Assembly: GCA_963770155.1 (NCBI GenBank)
Contig: CAVYOE010000001.1
Span: 1,116,001 to 1,180,000 of the forward strand
Source of the DNA: CAVYOE01 sp963770155
GTDB taxonomy: Bacteria; Actinomycetota; Thermoleophilia; Solirubrobacterales; 70-9
DNA length: 64,000 nt
Direction of reading: 5' to 3'
Positions 51,712 through 60,237 of this stretch are shown in pieces (the first letter of the stretch is position 1; each line of letters opens with the position of its first letter). Below the pieces are notes generated by a model that was not told where the DNA came from, ran no database searches, and saw nothing but the letters and a program-made list of their open reading frames with translations. The translations under genes and the position numbers were made by a program.

Positions 51712-52353
51712 ATGGTTGAGCCGCCACCGCGTGGAGCCGGACGGATGGTCGAGCTGCCACCGTGGAGCCTGCCGCTGATCGTGGCCGCGATTGCCGTCCC
51801 GATCATCGCCGGCTTTCTGGTCGCGGGACCGGCGCTCGGACTGGCCGTGGGGGCGCTCGCGGCAACCGCACTGATCGTCCTGGCTGCGCGCCAGAAGCCC
51901 AGGGAGCAGATCCGCCCGACCGCTGCCCAGGATCACCGCAGGCACGTCCTGGTGGCGCTCAGCCGCCCCGTGGAAAGCCCCGAGGCCGTGGCGGCGATCG
52001 CCGAGGCCGTCGGCGCAAACGACCCCGATGCGGCGGGAGAGATCCTCGTCCTCGCCCCCGCAACCTCCGGCTTTCTCGACCGGTGGGCGACCGATGTTCG
52101 GCGGGCGCGGACCGAGGCGCAACGCAAGCTGGTGATCTCGGTCGCGTCGCTTGCTCGTGCCGATCTCGATGCCCGGGCCCAGGTCGGCGACGCCGATTTG
52201 GTGCAGGCGGTCGAGGACAGCCTCGGGAGCTTTCCCGCCACCAAGGTTCTGCTCGCAACCGGAAACGCGCGCGAGGACCGCGCGGGAGCCCGCGCCGCGG
52301 CAGAGCTGGACGAACGCCTCGGGGTGCCCTTCGAGCACCTGGTGCTCGACTAG
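51712..52353 (+). CDS. membrane protein with UspA-like domain
   Basis: 213 residues. Two hydrophobic helices near the start (LPLIVAAIAVPIIAGFLVAG and LGLAVGALAATALIVLAA) and then a cytosolic alpha/beta domain (RRHVLVALSRPVESP, GEILVLAPATSGFLDRWA, ATKVLLATGN) like the universal stress protein fold, without a visible ATP-binding GxxGxxxxS motif. It is the only gene on the plus strand inside the pilus locus and diverges from pilA. Whether it acts on pili is unknown. A second ATG at 51745 is possible. Confidence 0.65.
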   Translation: MVEPPPRGAGRMVELPPWSLPLIVAAIAVPIIAGFLVAGPALGLAVGALAATALIVLAARQKPREQIRPTAAQDHRRHVLVALSRPVESPEAVAAIAEAVGANDPDAAGEILVLAPATSGFLDRWATDVRRARTEAQRKLVISVASLARADLDARAQVGDADLVQAVEDSLGSFPATKVLLATGNAREDRAGARAAAELDERLGVPFEHLVLD

Positions 52354-52397
52354 GGCATCAGCGGACCGGCATCAGGGACCATCATCAGCGGCTCAGA

Positions 52398-53633
52398 TCA
52401 GCGGATCTTGTCGTAAAGGCTGAAGATCGGCAGGTACATCGAGATCACGATGAACCCGACGGCGCCACCGACGAAGACGATCATGATCGGCTCGAGCAGC
52501 GCGGTCAGTGCCTTCACCTTGGCATCGACCTCGGCCTCGTAGAAGTCGGCGATCTTGGTCAGCATGTGCTCGAGCTGGCCGGTTTCCTCGCCGACCGCGA
52601 CCATGTGGGAGACCATCGCCGGGAACACGGGGTTCTGCTGGATCGGGGCGGCGATCGTGCCCCCTCCCTTGACCGACGCGTAGACGTCCTCCATCGCCTG
52701 CTCGACCACGGCGTTGCCGGTCGTCTCGCCCGCGACCTTGATCGACTGCAGCAGCGGCACGCCCGAAGCGATCGCCCCGGAGAAGGTCCGCGACCACCGG
52801 GCCAGGGCGACCTTGTGGATGACGTCGCCGATCTTCGCGGGCAGGCGCAGCTTGATGTGGTCCCACTGGATCCGCCCGCGGTCTGTCTTCTTCCATTGCA
52901 GGAAGCCAACGACGCTCGCGGCGATCACCGCCGCGATCACGTACCAGTGGCCGGTGATCGCGTCGGAGATGCCGACCGTGATCTGGGTCAGGAACGGCAG
53001 CTCCGAGCTCTCGCCGGGGTTCTCGGCCGCGATCTCCTCGTAGATGCCGACGAAGATCGGGACGATGAACCCCACCACGACGACCATCACGATCAGCGCG
53101 AACGAGAAGACGAAGGCCGGGTAGAGCATCGCCGAGCGGATCTGACGGCGAAGCGCATCGAGCTTCTCGAGCTGGTAGGCGACGCGGTCGAGCGCCTCCT
53201 CCAGCCGGCCCGAGTCCTCCCCGGCGCGGACCATGGCGCGGTAGAGGCGGTCGAAGACCCGGGGATGGCGCTCCATCGCAGACGCCAGGGAGCTGCCGGC
53301 CTCGACGTCGGATCGCACGCCGGCGACCGCCTCGGAAATCGTGTCGTCCTCGGTCTGGTCTTCGAGCGTGTGCAGGGAGCGCAGCATCGGCATGCCCGAG
53401 GCGACCAGGGTCGCGAACTGGCGCGACATCACCGACAGCTCGCGCATCTTGACGCCGCGGAAGCGGTTGAAGAGGTCCTCGAGCTTGGTCGCAGAGCGCT
53501 TCTCGGCGACGTCGAGGACGATCAGCCCGCGCTCGCGAAGCTGGTCGGCGACGTGGCCCTTGGTGGGCGCCTCGAGCTCTCCCCGGGATGGGACGCCGGC
53601 CACATCGACTGCGCGGAAGGCGAAGGTGCTCAT
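52398..53633 (-). CDS. pilC: type IV pilus inner-membrane platform protein PilC
   Basis: 411 residues with the duplicated T2SS-F fold: first copy around FRGVKMRELSVMSRQFATLV and AMERHPRVFDRLYRAMVRAG, second around KVALARWSRTFSGAIASGVP and QQNPVFPAMVSHMVAVGE, and three to four membrane helices (FVFSFALIVMVVVVGFIVPI). It carries the motor torque to the growing pilus. Thirteen bases after the restored end of pilT. Third gene of the pilT2-x-pilB-pilT-pilC operon. Confidence 0.93.
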   Translation of the reverse strand: MSTFAFRAVDVAGVPSRGELEAPTKGHVADQLRERGLIVLDVAEKRSATKLEDLFNRFRGVKMRELSVMSRQFATLVASGMPMLRSLHTLEDQTEDDTISEAVAGVRSDVEAGSSLASAMERHPRVFDRLYRAMVRAGEDSGRLEEALDRVAYQLEKLDALRRQIRSAMLYPAFVFSFALIVMVVVVGFIVPIFVGIYEEIAAENPGESSELPFLTQITVGISDAITGHWYVIAAVIAASVVGFLQWKKTDRGRIQWDHIKLRLPAKIGDVIHKVALARWSRTFSGAIASGVPLLQSIKVAGETTGNAVVEQAMEDVYASVKGGGTIAAPIQQNPVFPAMVSHMVAVGEETGQLEHMLTKIADFYEAEVDAKVKALTALLEPIMIVFVGGAVGFIVISMYLPIFSLYDKIR

Positions 53634-53646
53634 CGGGTCCGGTTCC

Positions 53647-54774
53647 TCAGGCCTCGGCGGCGGTCAGGCGCTTGCCGTTGACCCGCTTGCCGCTCGCGTC
53701 ACCCTCACCGCCGAGCAGCCGCTTCAGCTCGTCGGGCACGCCGGCGCGCCGCTCGGCCAGCTGCTGGTGATCTCACCGGCCCGTACCAGCCTGCGCGAGG
53801 TCGGCGTCCATGGTCTGCATGCCCATTGCGCCGGAGGTCTGCACGGCCGAGTAGATCTGGTGGGTCTTGCCCTCGCGGATCAGGTTCCGGATCGCGGGGG
53901 TCGGGACCAGGACCTCGGAAGCGACCACACGCCCGGACCCGTCCGCGGTCGGCAGCAGCTGCTGGGTGACGATCCCCTGGAGCGCGATCGAGAGCTGCAT
54001 CCGCACCTGGTGCTGCTGGTGCGGCGGGAAGACGTCGATGATCCGGTCGACGGTCTGCGCTGTCGACTGGGTGTGAAGGGTGGCGAACACGAGGTGCCCG
54101 GTCTCGGCGGCGGTCAGCGCGGTCGAGATCGTCTCCAGGTCGCGCATCTCCCCGACCAGGATCACGTCGGGGTCCTGGCGCAGCGCGGCCTTCAGCGCCT
54201 GGGAGAAGTCCGGCGCGTCGGCGCCGATCTCGCGCTGGTTGACGATGCACTTGCGGTGCGAGTGCAGGAACTCGATCGGGTCCTCGATCGTGAGGATGTG
54301 CTCCTCGCGTTCGCTGTTGATCAGGTCGACCAGCGCCGCCAGCGAGGTCGACTTGCCCGAGCCGGTCGGCCCGGTGAAGAGGACGAAGCCGCGCGGCTTG
54401 CGCGCGAACTCCTCCAGCACCTTCGGCAGCCCGAGGTCCTCGACCGACTTGATCTCGTTCGGGACGTGACGGAACGCGGCGCTGATCGAGCCGCGCTGGA
54501 AGTAGCAGTTGACGCGGAAGCGGGCCACGTTCGGGATCGCATAGGCGAGGTCGAGCTGCTGGTTGTTCTCGAACCGCTTGCGCTGGTCGTCGTTGAGGAT
54601 GCTGTAGACGACGTCGCGGGTGTGCTGGGGCGTCAGCGGGTCGTACTCGGTGAGCGGCTCGATCCGGCCGCTGACCCGGACGGCCGGCGGGAACCCCGGG
54701 GTGAGGTGGACGTCCGAGGCGCGGTCCTCGACCATCCCCGTGAGTACGTCCGCGAAATCGAATGGCTTCGGCAT
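53647..54774 (-). CDS. pilT: twitching motility ATPase PilT, with apparent frameshift near the 3' end
   Basis: The intact part (54774 down to TGA 53773) encodes 333 residues: Walker A FTGPTGSGKSTSLAA, Asp box CIVNQREIG, Walker B VILVGEMRD, GHLVFATLHT and the retraction motif AIRNLIREG. Just past Gln at 53791 an extra G (53790) shifts the frame; the +1 frame then reads LVRAGEITS, and loss of one base near 53762 restores the original frame, which continues QLAERRAGVPDELKRLLGG and ends at 53647. A normal PilT tail is thus encoded, about 375 residues, but split. A sequencing error or a real mutation. Confidence 0.85.
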
Positions 54775-54801
54775 TGCCGTTCTAATCGTCCATTTGCCGC
54801 C

Positions 54802-56616
54802 TCAACTTGAGACGCGGACGACCTCCTCGATCGAAGTGAGTCCCGCGCGGACCTTTGCCAGACCGTCCTCGCGGAGCGTGAGCATGCCTTCCTCCCTCGC
54901 GACCTCGGTCAGCTCGGCCTCCGGAGCGAGGTTGACGATCATCTCCTTGATCCGTTCCGTCGCCCTCATCACCGAGAAGATCCCGGAGCGGCCCTTGTAG
55001 CCCGTCTGATTGCAGCGGGGGCACCCGACCGCCTCGTATAGCTCGAGGTCGCCGCGGACCCTGAATCCCGATTCGGTCAGGACCCGCTCGTTCACCGCCG
55101 TGCGCTGCTTGCAGTGGGAGCAGAGCCTGCGCGCCAGCCGCTGGGCGATGATGCAATCGACAGCGGAGGCTGTCAGGAAAGACTCGATCCCCATTTTCTG
55201 CAGCCTGGTGACGGCCCCGGGAGCGTTGTTGGTGTGCAGGGTGGTGAGCACGAGGTGGCCGGTGAGCGCCGCCTCGGTCGCGATCCGCGCGGTCTCCGAG
55301 TCGCGGATTTCGCCGATCATGATGATGTCGGGGTCAGCCCGGAGGATCGACCGCAGCCCGTTGGCGAAGGTGAGATTCGCCTTTTGATGCACGCCCATCT
55401 GGTTGATCCCGGGGATCCGGTACTCGACCGGATCCTCGATCGTGATGATGTTCTTCTCGACCGAGTTGAGGACGTCCAGCGCCGCGTAGAGCGTGGTCGA
55501 CTTGCCGGAGCCGGTCGGGCCGGTGACCACCACGGCCCCGTACGGCTGGACGATCGCCTCCTCGAACCGCTCGCGCTGATCCCCTTCGAGCCCGAGCTCG
55601 TCAAGGGATCGCAGTGCCAATTCCCTGTCGAGGATCCGCACCCAGACGCCCTCTCCGCGCTGGGTCGGAAGCGTGGTGATCCGCAGGTCGACGCGGCGGT
55701 CCTCGACGGTGACGCTGACCCGGCCGTCCTGCGGCGCCCGCTTCTCGGCGATGTCCATCGCGCTCATGATCTTCACGCGGGAGACGACCGCCGATGCCAT
55801 CCGCTTCGGCACCCGCGCCGCCTCGTAAAGCACCCCGTCGACGCGGAAGCGGACCCGCATCTCCCCCTCCTCGGGCTCGAAGTGGATGTCGGAGGCGCCC
55901 TCGCTCACCGCCTGCCCGAGGATGCTGTAGACGAGCTTGATCACCGGCGCGTCCTCGGCGGAGGCGCGCAGCTCACTCAGGTCAGCGGCGCCGTCCTCCC
56001 CCTCCCCCTCGTCCTCGTCGACCGCCTCGCTGACCGCGCTCTGAAGCGTGTTGAGGCGCCCGATCAGCGACTCGATGTCCTCGGCGGCCGCCACCGCCAC
56101 CCGGCAGTCGAGCCCGGTCGCCACCTGGATGTCGTCGACGGCGACGACGTTGGCCGGATCGGCGACCGCGACCAGCAGGGACTCGGTCTTGTCGCCGTCG
56201 ACGTATCCGACCGGAAGCGCGTTGTGACGGCGTGCCGCGGCGACCGGAATCAGATTCGCCGCCGCCATGTCGACCCGGTACTCGGCGAGGTCGATGTGAT
56301 CGAGGCCGTAGCGCATCGCCAGCGCCCTCGAAAGCTGTTCGGAGTCGATCGCGCCCTCCTCCAGGAGGACCTCCTCGGGCCGCCGCGCCGCGGTGCGCGC
56401 GACGCTGACCGCCTGCTGGACCCGTTCCTCGCTGAGGTAGCCGAGCTTGACCAGCGCATCGGTGGCGAACTTGCCGGTCGGGCCGGCCTCGGGCGCCGGG
56501 GTCAGCCCCGGAACGTCATCGGGGTCGACCTGCTGCTGCTGGTCGATAGCGAGGGCCTCGCCGCCTGCGGCGACGACCTCGAGATGCGCCTTCTTGGTCG
56601 GCTTGTCCTTGGCCAT
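54802..56616 (-). CDS. pilB: type IV pilus extension ATPase PilB
   Basis: 604 residues. An N-terminal MshEN-like region (ALVKLGYLSEERVQQAVSV, LEEGAIDSEQLSRALAM) that in related ATPases binds c-di-GMP, then the motor: VVVTGPTGSGKSTTLYAALD, Asp box MGVHQKANLTFANGLR, Walker B IIMIGEIRD, and the zinc pairs CSHC and CPRC near residue 510-550. ATG 56616 has GGGAGG seven bases upstream; a longer frame to 56724 overlaps the previous gene. The MshEN region plus the pilA riboswitch suggests two levels of c-di-GMP control. Confidence 0.93.
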   Translation of the reverse strand: MAKDKPTKKAHLEVVAAGGEALAIDQQQQVDPDDVPGLTPAPEAGPTGKFATDALVKLGYLSEERVQQAVSVARTAARRPEEVLLEEGAIDSEQLSRALAMRYGLDHIDLAEYRVDMAAANLIPVAAARRHNALPVGYVDGDKTESLLVAVADPANVVAVDDIQVATGLDCRVAVAAAEDIESLIGRLNTLQSAVSEAVDEDEGEGEDGAADLSELRASAEDAPVIKLVYSILGQAVSEGASDIHFEPEEGEMRVRFRVDGVLYEAARVPKRMASAVVSRVKIMSAMDIAEKRAPQDGRVSVTVEDRRVDLRITTLPTQRGEGVWVRILDRELALRSLDELGLEGDQRERFEEAIVQPYGAVVVTGPTGSGKSTTLYAALDVLNSVEKNIITIEDPVEYRIPGINQMGVHQKANLTFANGLRSILRADPDIIMIGEIRDSETARIATEAALTGHLVLTTLHTNNAPGAVTRLQKMGIESFLTASAVDCIIAQRLARRLCSHCKQRTAVNERVLTESGFRVRGDLELYEAVGCPRCNQTGYKGRSGIFSVMRATERIKEMIVNLAPEAELTEVAREEGMLTLREDGLAKVRAGLTSIEEVVRVSS

Positions 56617-56632
56617 TTGCGGCCTCCCGTGC

Positions 56633-57253
56633 CTAGCCCGGGTCGTAGCCGCGATTACGGCCCTGGTATGCCGCGTCGCGGACCGCCTGAACCACGCTCG
56701 TGGCGCTGCGGAACCCGTAATCAACGGTCGCTTCCGGGGCAGCTCCCGGCTTGCGCTGCGGGGAGATGACCACCAGGGCGGGGACCTGATTCACACCGAC
56801 GCCCTGGGTGATCCTCGAATAGCGGGCGATCCCGTCGGCACGGGTGACGAACACCGCAAGCCGCGAATCTCCGCGAAGCCGATCGACCGCGCCGCGAACC
56901 ATGCGGTCGTCGATCCCTCCGGCACGCACCACCAGCAGGACGACGGTCTGGCCGCGCTCATGGGCGGCGACGACCTCACCCGGAAGGCCGGGTCCGGGTT
57001 CGAACGCCTTGGCGGTGACGGTGCTCGCGGCCGGCACCGGCGTGATACCGCCTGTGCCGGGGGCAGCGCCGGAAGAAGACGAGGCCGCACCTGGCAGAGT
57101 CGAAACCGGCGAGGCTGACTGCTCGGAGGTGGAACCGCCTCCCGTCAGGCTGCCGCTCATCACCATCAGCGCGGCGAGCACCATCAGGACGCCGACCACG
57201 GCGAGCTGGACGGTCCTGTTCTCGTTCAGGGCCTGTCGGATGCCTCCGCTCAT
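56633..57253 (-). CDS. membrane-anchored thioredoxin-fold-like protein in the pilus operon
   Basis: 206 residues. One transmembrane helix (LAVVGVLMVLAALMVMSG), a Ser/Ala/Gly linker, then a domain with strands QTVVLLVVRAGG and RLAVFVTRADG and the VNQVPALVVISP turn, the cis-proline pattern of thioredoxin-fold proteins. No CxxC is present, so it is probably not a disulphide exchanger. It sits between the two pilT-like genes (ATGA overlap with the upstream one). A pilus assembly accessory role is inferred. Confidence 0.65.
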   Translation of the reverse strand: MSGGIRQALNENRTVQLAVVGVLMVLAALMVMSGSLTGGGSTSEQSASPVSTLPGAASSSSGAAPGTGGITPVPAASTVTAKAFEPGPGLPGEVVAAHERGQTVVLLVVRAGGIDDRMVRGAVDRLRGDSRLAVFVTRADGIARYSRITQGVGVNQVPALVVISPQRKPGAAPEATVDYGFRSATSVVQAVRDAAYQGRNRGYDPG

Positions 57254-58392
57254 GCCGCCGCTCCGTTCCCGGCGTGGGCGGCGACCTGCTCGATCCCGCT
57301 GGCGCGCTGGCCCTTCGCCGAAAGCATCAGCTTGAAGTCATGCGGGCTGGACGCCGTTTCCATCGCGACCTCCTCGGAGACCTCTCCCCGCTGCACGTGG
57401 CCGAGTAGCGCCTGGTCAAAGGTCTGCATCCCGTAGTAGCCGCCCTCGGCGATCACCTCGGAGATCCGCCCGGTCTCGTTGGGGTTGAGGATCAGGTCCT
57501 GGATCCTGCCGGTGGCAACCATCACCTCGGCGACCGCAACACGGCCCTCCTTGTCGGCACGGGGCACGAGCCGCTGCGAGACGGCGCCGCGGAGCGTGGA
57601 GGCGAGCATCACCCGGGCCTGCTGCTGCAGGTGGGGAGGAAAGAAATCGATGATCCGGTTGATCGTCTCCGAGGCGTCGAGCGTGTGGAGGGTCGAGAGC
57701 ACCAGGTGCCCGGTCTCCGCCGCGGAGAGCGCGGTCCGGACCGTCTCCTCGTCGCGCATCTCGCCGATCAGGATCACGTCGGGGTCCTGGCGCAGGACGC
57801 GGCGGGTGGCCTTCGCAAAGCTCTTCGTGTCGGAGCCAACCTCGCGCTGGTTGATGATCGATTCTTTGTCGGCGTGCAGGTACTCGATCGGGTCCTCGAT
57901 CGTGACGATGTGCCTCGAGCGGGTCGCGTTGATGTGGTCGACCATCGCCGCGAGCGTCGTCGACTTGCCCGAGCCGGTGGTCCCGGTGAGCAGGATGATC
58001 CCGCGTGGCTCATCGGCGAGCTCGCGGATCACCTCGGGAAGTCCGAGCTCGTCGATCGTGCGGACCGCGAACGGAATCGCGCGGCAGGCGATCGAGATCT
58101 TGCCGCGCTGGAGATATGCATTGCAGCGAAACCGCGAAACCCCGGTGAGCTCGTAGGCGAAGTCGGTCTCGCCCTCGGCCTCGAACTCGGCGAGCCGGTC
58201 CTTTTCGACGATCTCGTGGAAAGCGTGCTCGGTGTCCTTGGCGGACAGGGAGCGATGGCCCTCCTCGGTCCCGGCCTCGATCGGCTGCAGCTTGCCGTGA
58301 ACCCGGGCCATCGGCGGATGGTCGGCCTTGATGTGGAGGTCCGAGCCCTCCCTCTCCACTACGTGGCGCAATGCGGCATCGATGTCGAACAT
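57250..58392 (-). CDS. second PilT-type ATPase (PilU-like)
   Basis: 380 residues. Walker A LTGTTGSGKSTTLAAMVD, Asp box IINQREVGS, Walker B VILIGEMRDEE and GHLVLSTLHT are intact. In place of the AIRNLIRE motif the sequence has GRIQDLILNPNET, which fits PilU-like accessory retraction ATPases that need PilT. First gene of the motor operon pilU-like, thioredoxin-like, pilB, pilT, pilC. No clear ribosome site; GATACAGG lies five bases before the ATG. Confidence 0.88.
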   Translation of the reverse strand: MFDIDAALRHVVEREGSDLHIKADHPPMARVHGKLQPIEAGTEEGHRSLSAKDTEHAFHEIVEKDRLAEFEAEGETDFAYELTGVSRFRCNAYLQRGKISIACRAIPFAVRTIDELGLPEVIRELADEPRGIILLTGTTGSGKSTTLAAMVDHINATRSRHIVTIEDPIEYLHADKESIINQREVGSDTKSFAKATRRVLRQDPDVILIGEMRDEETVRTALSAAETGHLVLSTLHTLDASETINRIIDFFPPHLQQQARVMLASTLRGAVSQRLVPRADKEGRVAVAEVMVATGRIQDLILNPNETGRISEVIAEGGYYGMQTFDQALLGHVQRGEVSEEVAMETASSPHDFKLMLSAKGQRASGIEQVAAHAGNGAAA

Positions 58393-58426
58393 CCATGCCT
58401 GTATCGGGCACGAGGCCCGTGCCCTT

Positions 58427-58441
58427 TAGCCGTATCGGCTA
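58427..58441. promoter_or_regulatory. palindrome between beta-helix gene and pilus motor operon
   Basis: TAGCCGTATCGGCTA is an inverted repeat with 6-bp arms, in the 57-bp gap. A second stem GGGCAC/GTGCCC lies next to it. Either an operator of the motor operon or part of the end of the upstream transcript. Confidence 0.4.
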
Positions 58442-58449
58442 TTCAGGGT

Positions 58450-60150
58450 CTAGCGGCGCTTCTTTTTCTTCTTGAGCTTGCCGCCGCAGCGGTACTTGCC
58501 CTTGCGCTTGACCACGCGCTTGCCACGCTTGCGGCACTTCTTCTTCAGGGCTGAAAGCGGGTTGGGGTTGCGCGGTCGCGCATCCTCCGGCAGCGGCTGG
58601 CGCTCGAAGGCGCCGATGTCGCATCGGGGGCCGAACGGACGTGGCAGGGCACGCTGATCGGTGCCGATCGTCGCTCCGGAGAAGTCAGTGCAGAGGATGG
58701 CGCTGTCGACCGCGGCGCTCCCCGGGATAAGCGCAATCGTCTCTGTCGGACCGCCGAGGTTGTCGAGCCCGAACGGATCGAGCACCGGGGCGACCGCCGC
58801 AAATCCTCCGGGACAGTGCGGATCCCCGGGGATGGTGAGATTGCCGCTGCCGTCGATCGGCGCGACGCCGGCGCACTGGGGGCCGTTGGTGCCCTCCGGG
58901 AACGCGGTGTTGCCCGAGAGGATCGTGTTTCGGAGCGCCAGCTTGTTGGTGTCCCCTGCCGCGTAGAAGCCGCCGCCGTGACCGAAGTGAGAGCCGGCCT
59001 CCCCGCCGCGACCGGCGTCGTTGTTGCTGATCGTGGCGAAGACGACGTTGCCTGCCCCAGGCGTTCCGTCGAAGTGGATACCGCCGCCATCGCCTCCGTG
59101 CCCCGGGCCCACGGCGACCGGCCCTTCTTCCAAGGGGGCGCCGCCAGGCCCGGCGAAGTTGCCGACCAGGGTGGAGTTGACCACGGTCATGAGACCGTCG
59201 GAGTCGAAGTGGATCCCGCCGCCGTGGCCGCCGGTACCCGCTTCAGCGGAGGGGTTGTTGTTGTCGGCGCCCGCCCCACCGTGATTGACCGCGATCGTCG
59301 AGCCGCTGACGAGAAGACCGGTGCCGCCGCCGCTGAAGGCGATTCCGCCGCCGGAGCCTCCGTTGCCCTTCGGCCCGATCGTCGAGCCGCCGCCGATGCC
59401 GCCCAGGTTGCCCAGAACGGTCGACTGGATCACGTTGATCGTGCCGGTGCCGGCGATGCCGCCGCCCGAGCCACCTGCACCGCCAGCAGAGAGCCCGCCG
59501 GTGCCGCCGTTGCCGGCCCGGTTGCTTGTGACCATCGCCTGGGACAGGGTGACGGTGCCGGCGCCGGTGGCGTAGATCCCGCCGCCCGAGCCTCCGTTGC
59601 CGCCGGTGGTGGCGCCGGTACCGCCGTTCCCGGCTCTGTTGGCCACCAGCGAAACCCGGTCTAGGAAAACCGTCGCGTCGGCGAGGATGCCGCCGCCGTT
59701 GCCGCCGTGGCCGCCCGCGGGGCCCATGCCGCCGTTCGGGGCACGCCCTCCGGTGATCGAGAGGCGGCTGAAGGTGACTGACGCCCCGCCGTTGACTACG
59801 AAGGCGCGGAACGGCGAGGACGGGGTCGGAGGATCGTTGTCGGCGGTGATGTTGGTGACCCCGATGCCGTCGCCGACGATCGTCAGAGACTTGTTGATCT
59901 CGATGTGGCCGGTGGTGAGAACGGGGTCTACCCCCACGTCGATGATGATCGAGTCGCCCCCACCGGCACCGGCGATCACGTCGCGGAGGCTGCCCGCACC
60001 CGAATCGGCCGAGCTGGTGACGTGCAGCTCAGCGGCGGCGGCGCTGCCGGGTAGGACCAAGGCCGCCAGGGCCAAAGCGAGCGCGACTGTCCGACCCGGC
60101 CGAAGGCCAGTCAAGGCTCTCGTGGCAGCTGCCTCTCCCATGCACCCCAC
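58450..60150 (-). CDS. exported Gly-rich beta-helix protein (choice-of-anchor Q type) with Lys/Cys tail
   Basis: 566 residues. Signal peptide (LALALAALVLPGSAAAA), start TSSADSGAGSLRDVI typical of parallel beta-helix proteins, then many Gly/Asn turns (AGNGGTGATTGGNGGSGGGI) and the closing GGPTETIALIPGSAAVDSA of the anchor Q domain. The C-terminus has the module C-RKRGKRVVKRKGKYR-C followed by GGKLKKKKKRR. GTG 60150 is 9 nt after TAGGAT; an ATG three codons on could also serve. Surface protein; ligand unknown. Confidence 0.8.
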   Translation of the reverse strand: MGCMGEAAATRALTGLRPGRTVALALALAALVLPGSAAAAELHVTSSADSGAGSLRDVIAGAGGGDSIIIDVGVDPVLTTGHIEINKSLTIVGDGIGVTNITADNDPPTPSSPFRAFVVNGGASVTFSRLSITGGRAPNGGMGPAGGHGGNGGGILADATVFLDRVSLVANRAGNGGTGATTGGNGGSGGGIYATGAGTVTLSQAMVTSNRAGNGGTGGLSAGGAGGSGGGIAGTGTINVIQSTVLGNLGGIGGGSTIGPKGNGGSGGGIAFSGGGTGLLVSGSTIAVNHGGAGADNNNPSAEAGTGGHGGGIHFDSDGLMTVVNSTLVGNFAGPGGAPLEEGPVAVGPGHGGDGGGIHFDGTPGAGNVVFATISNNDAGRGGEAGSHFGHGGGFYAAGDTNKLALRNTILSGNTAFPEGTNGPQCAGVAPIDGSGNLTIPGDPHCPGGFAAVAPVLDPFGLDNLGGPTETIALIPGSAAVDSAILCTDFSGATIGTDQRALPRPFGPRCDIGAFERQPLPEDARPRNPNPLSALKKKCRKRGKRVVKRKGKYRCGGKLKKKKKRR

Positions 60151-60159
60151 GGTGAGGCG

Positions 60160-60165
60160 ATCCTA
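60160..60165 (-). promoter_or_regulatory. -10 element for leaderless beta-helix protein gene
   Basis: TAGGAT, 9 nt before the GTG at 60150. Confidence 0.5.
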
Positions 60166-60237
60166 CTAAATAACGATTAGCGCTTGCGCCGGTTCCCCGT
60201 AGGGGTGAGGCCCGCCCTACTTACACAACAGGCTGGG

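Noticed and set aside
55114..56769. 551-codon plus-strand frame
   Set aside because: Antisense to pilB, which has complete ATPase motifs.
58500..59800. Gly-rich repeats as a mobile or satellite element
   Set aside because: The repeats are in frame and fit beta-helix turns of one exported protein.
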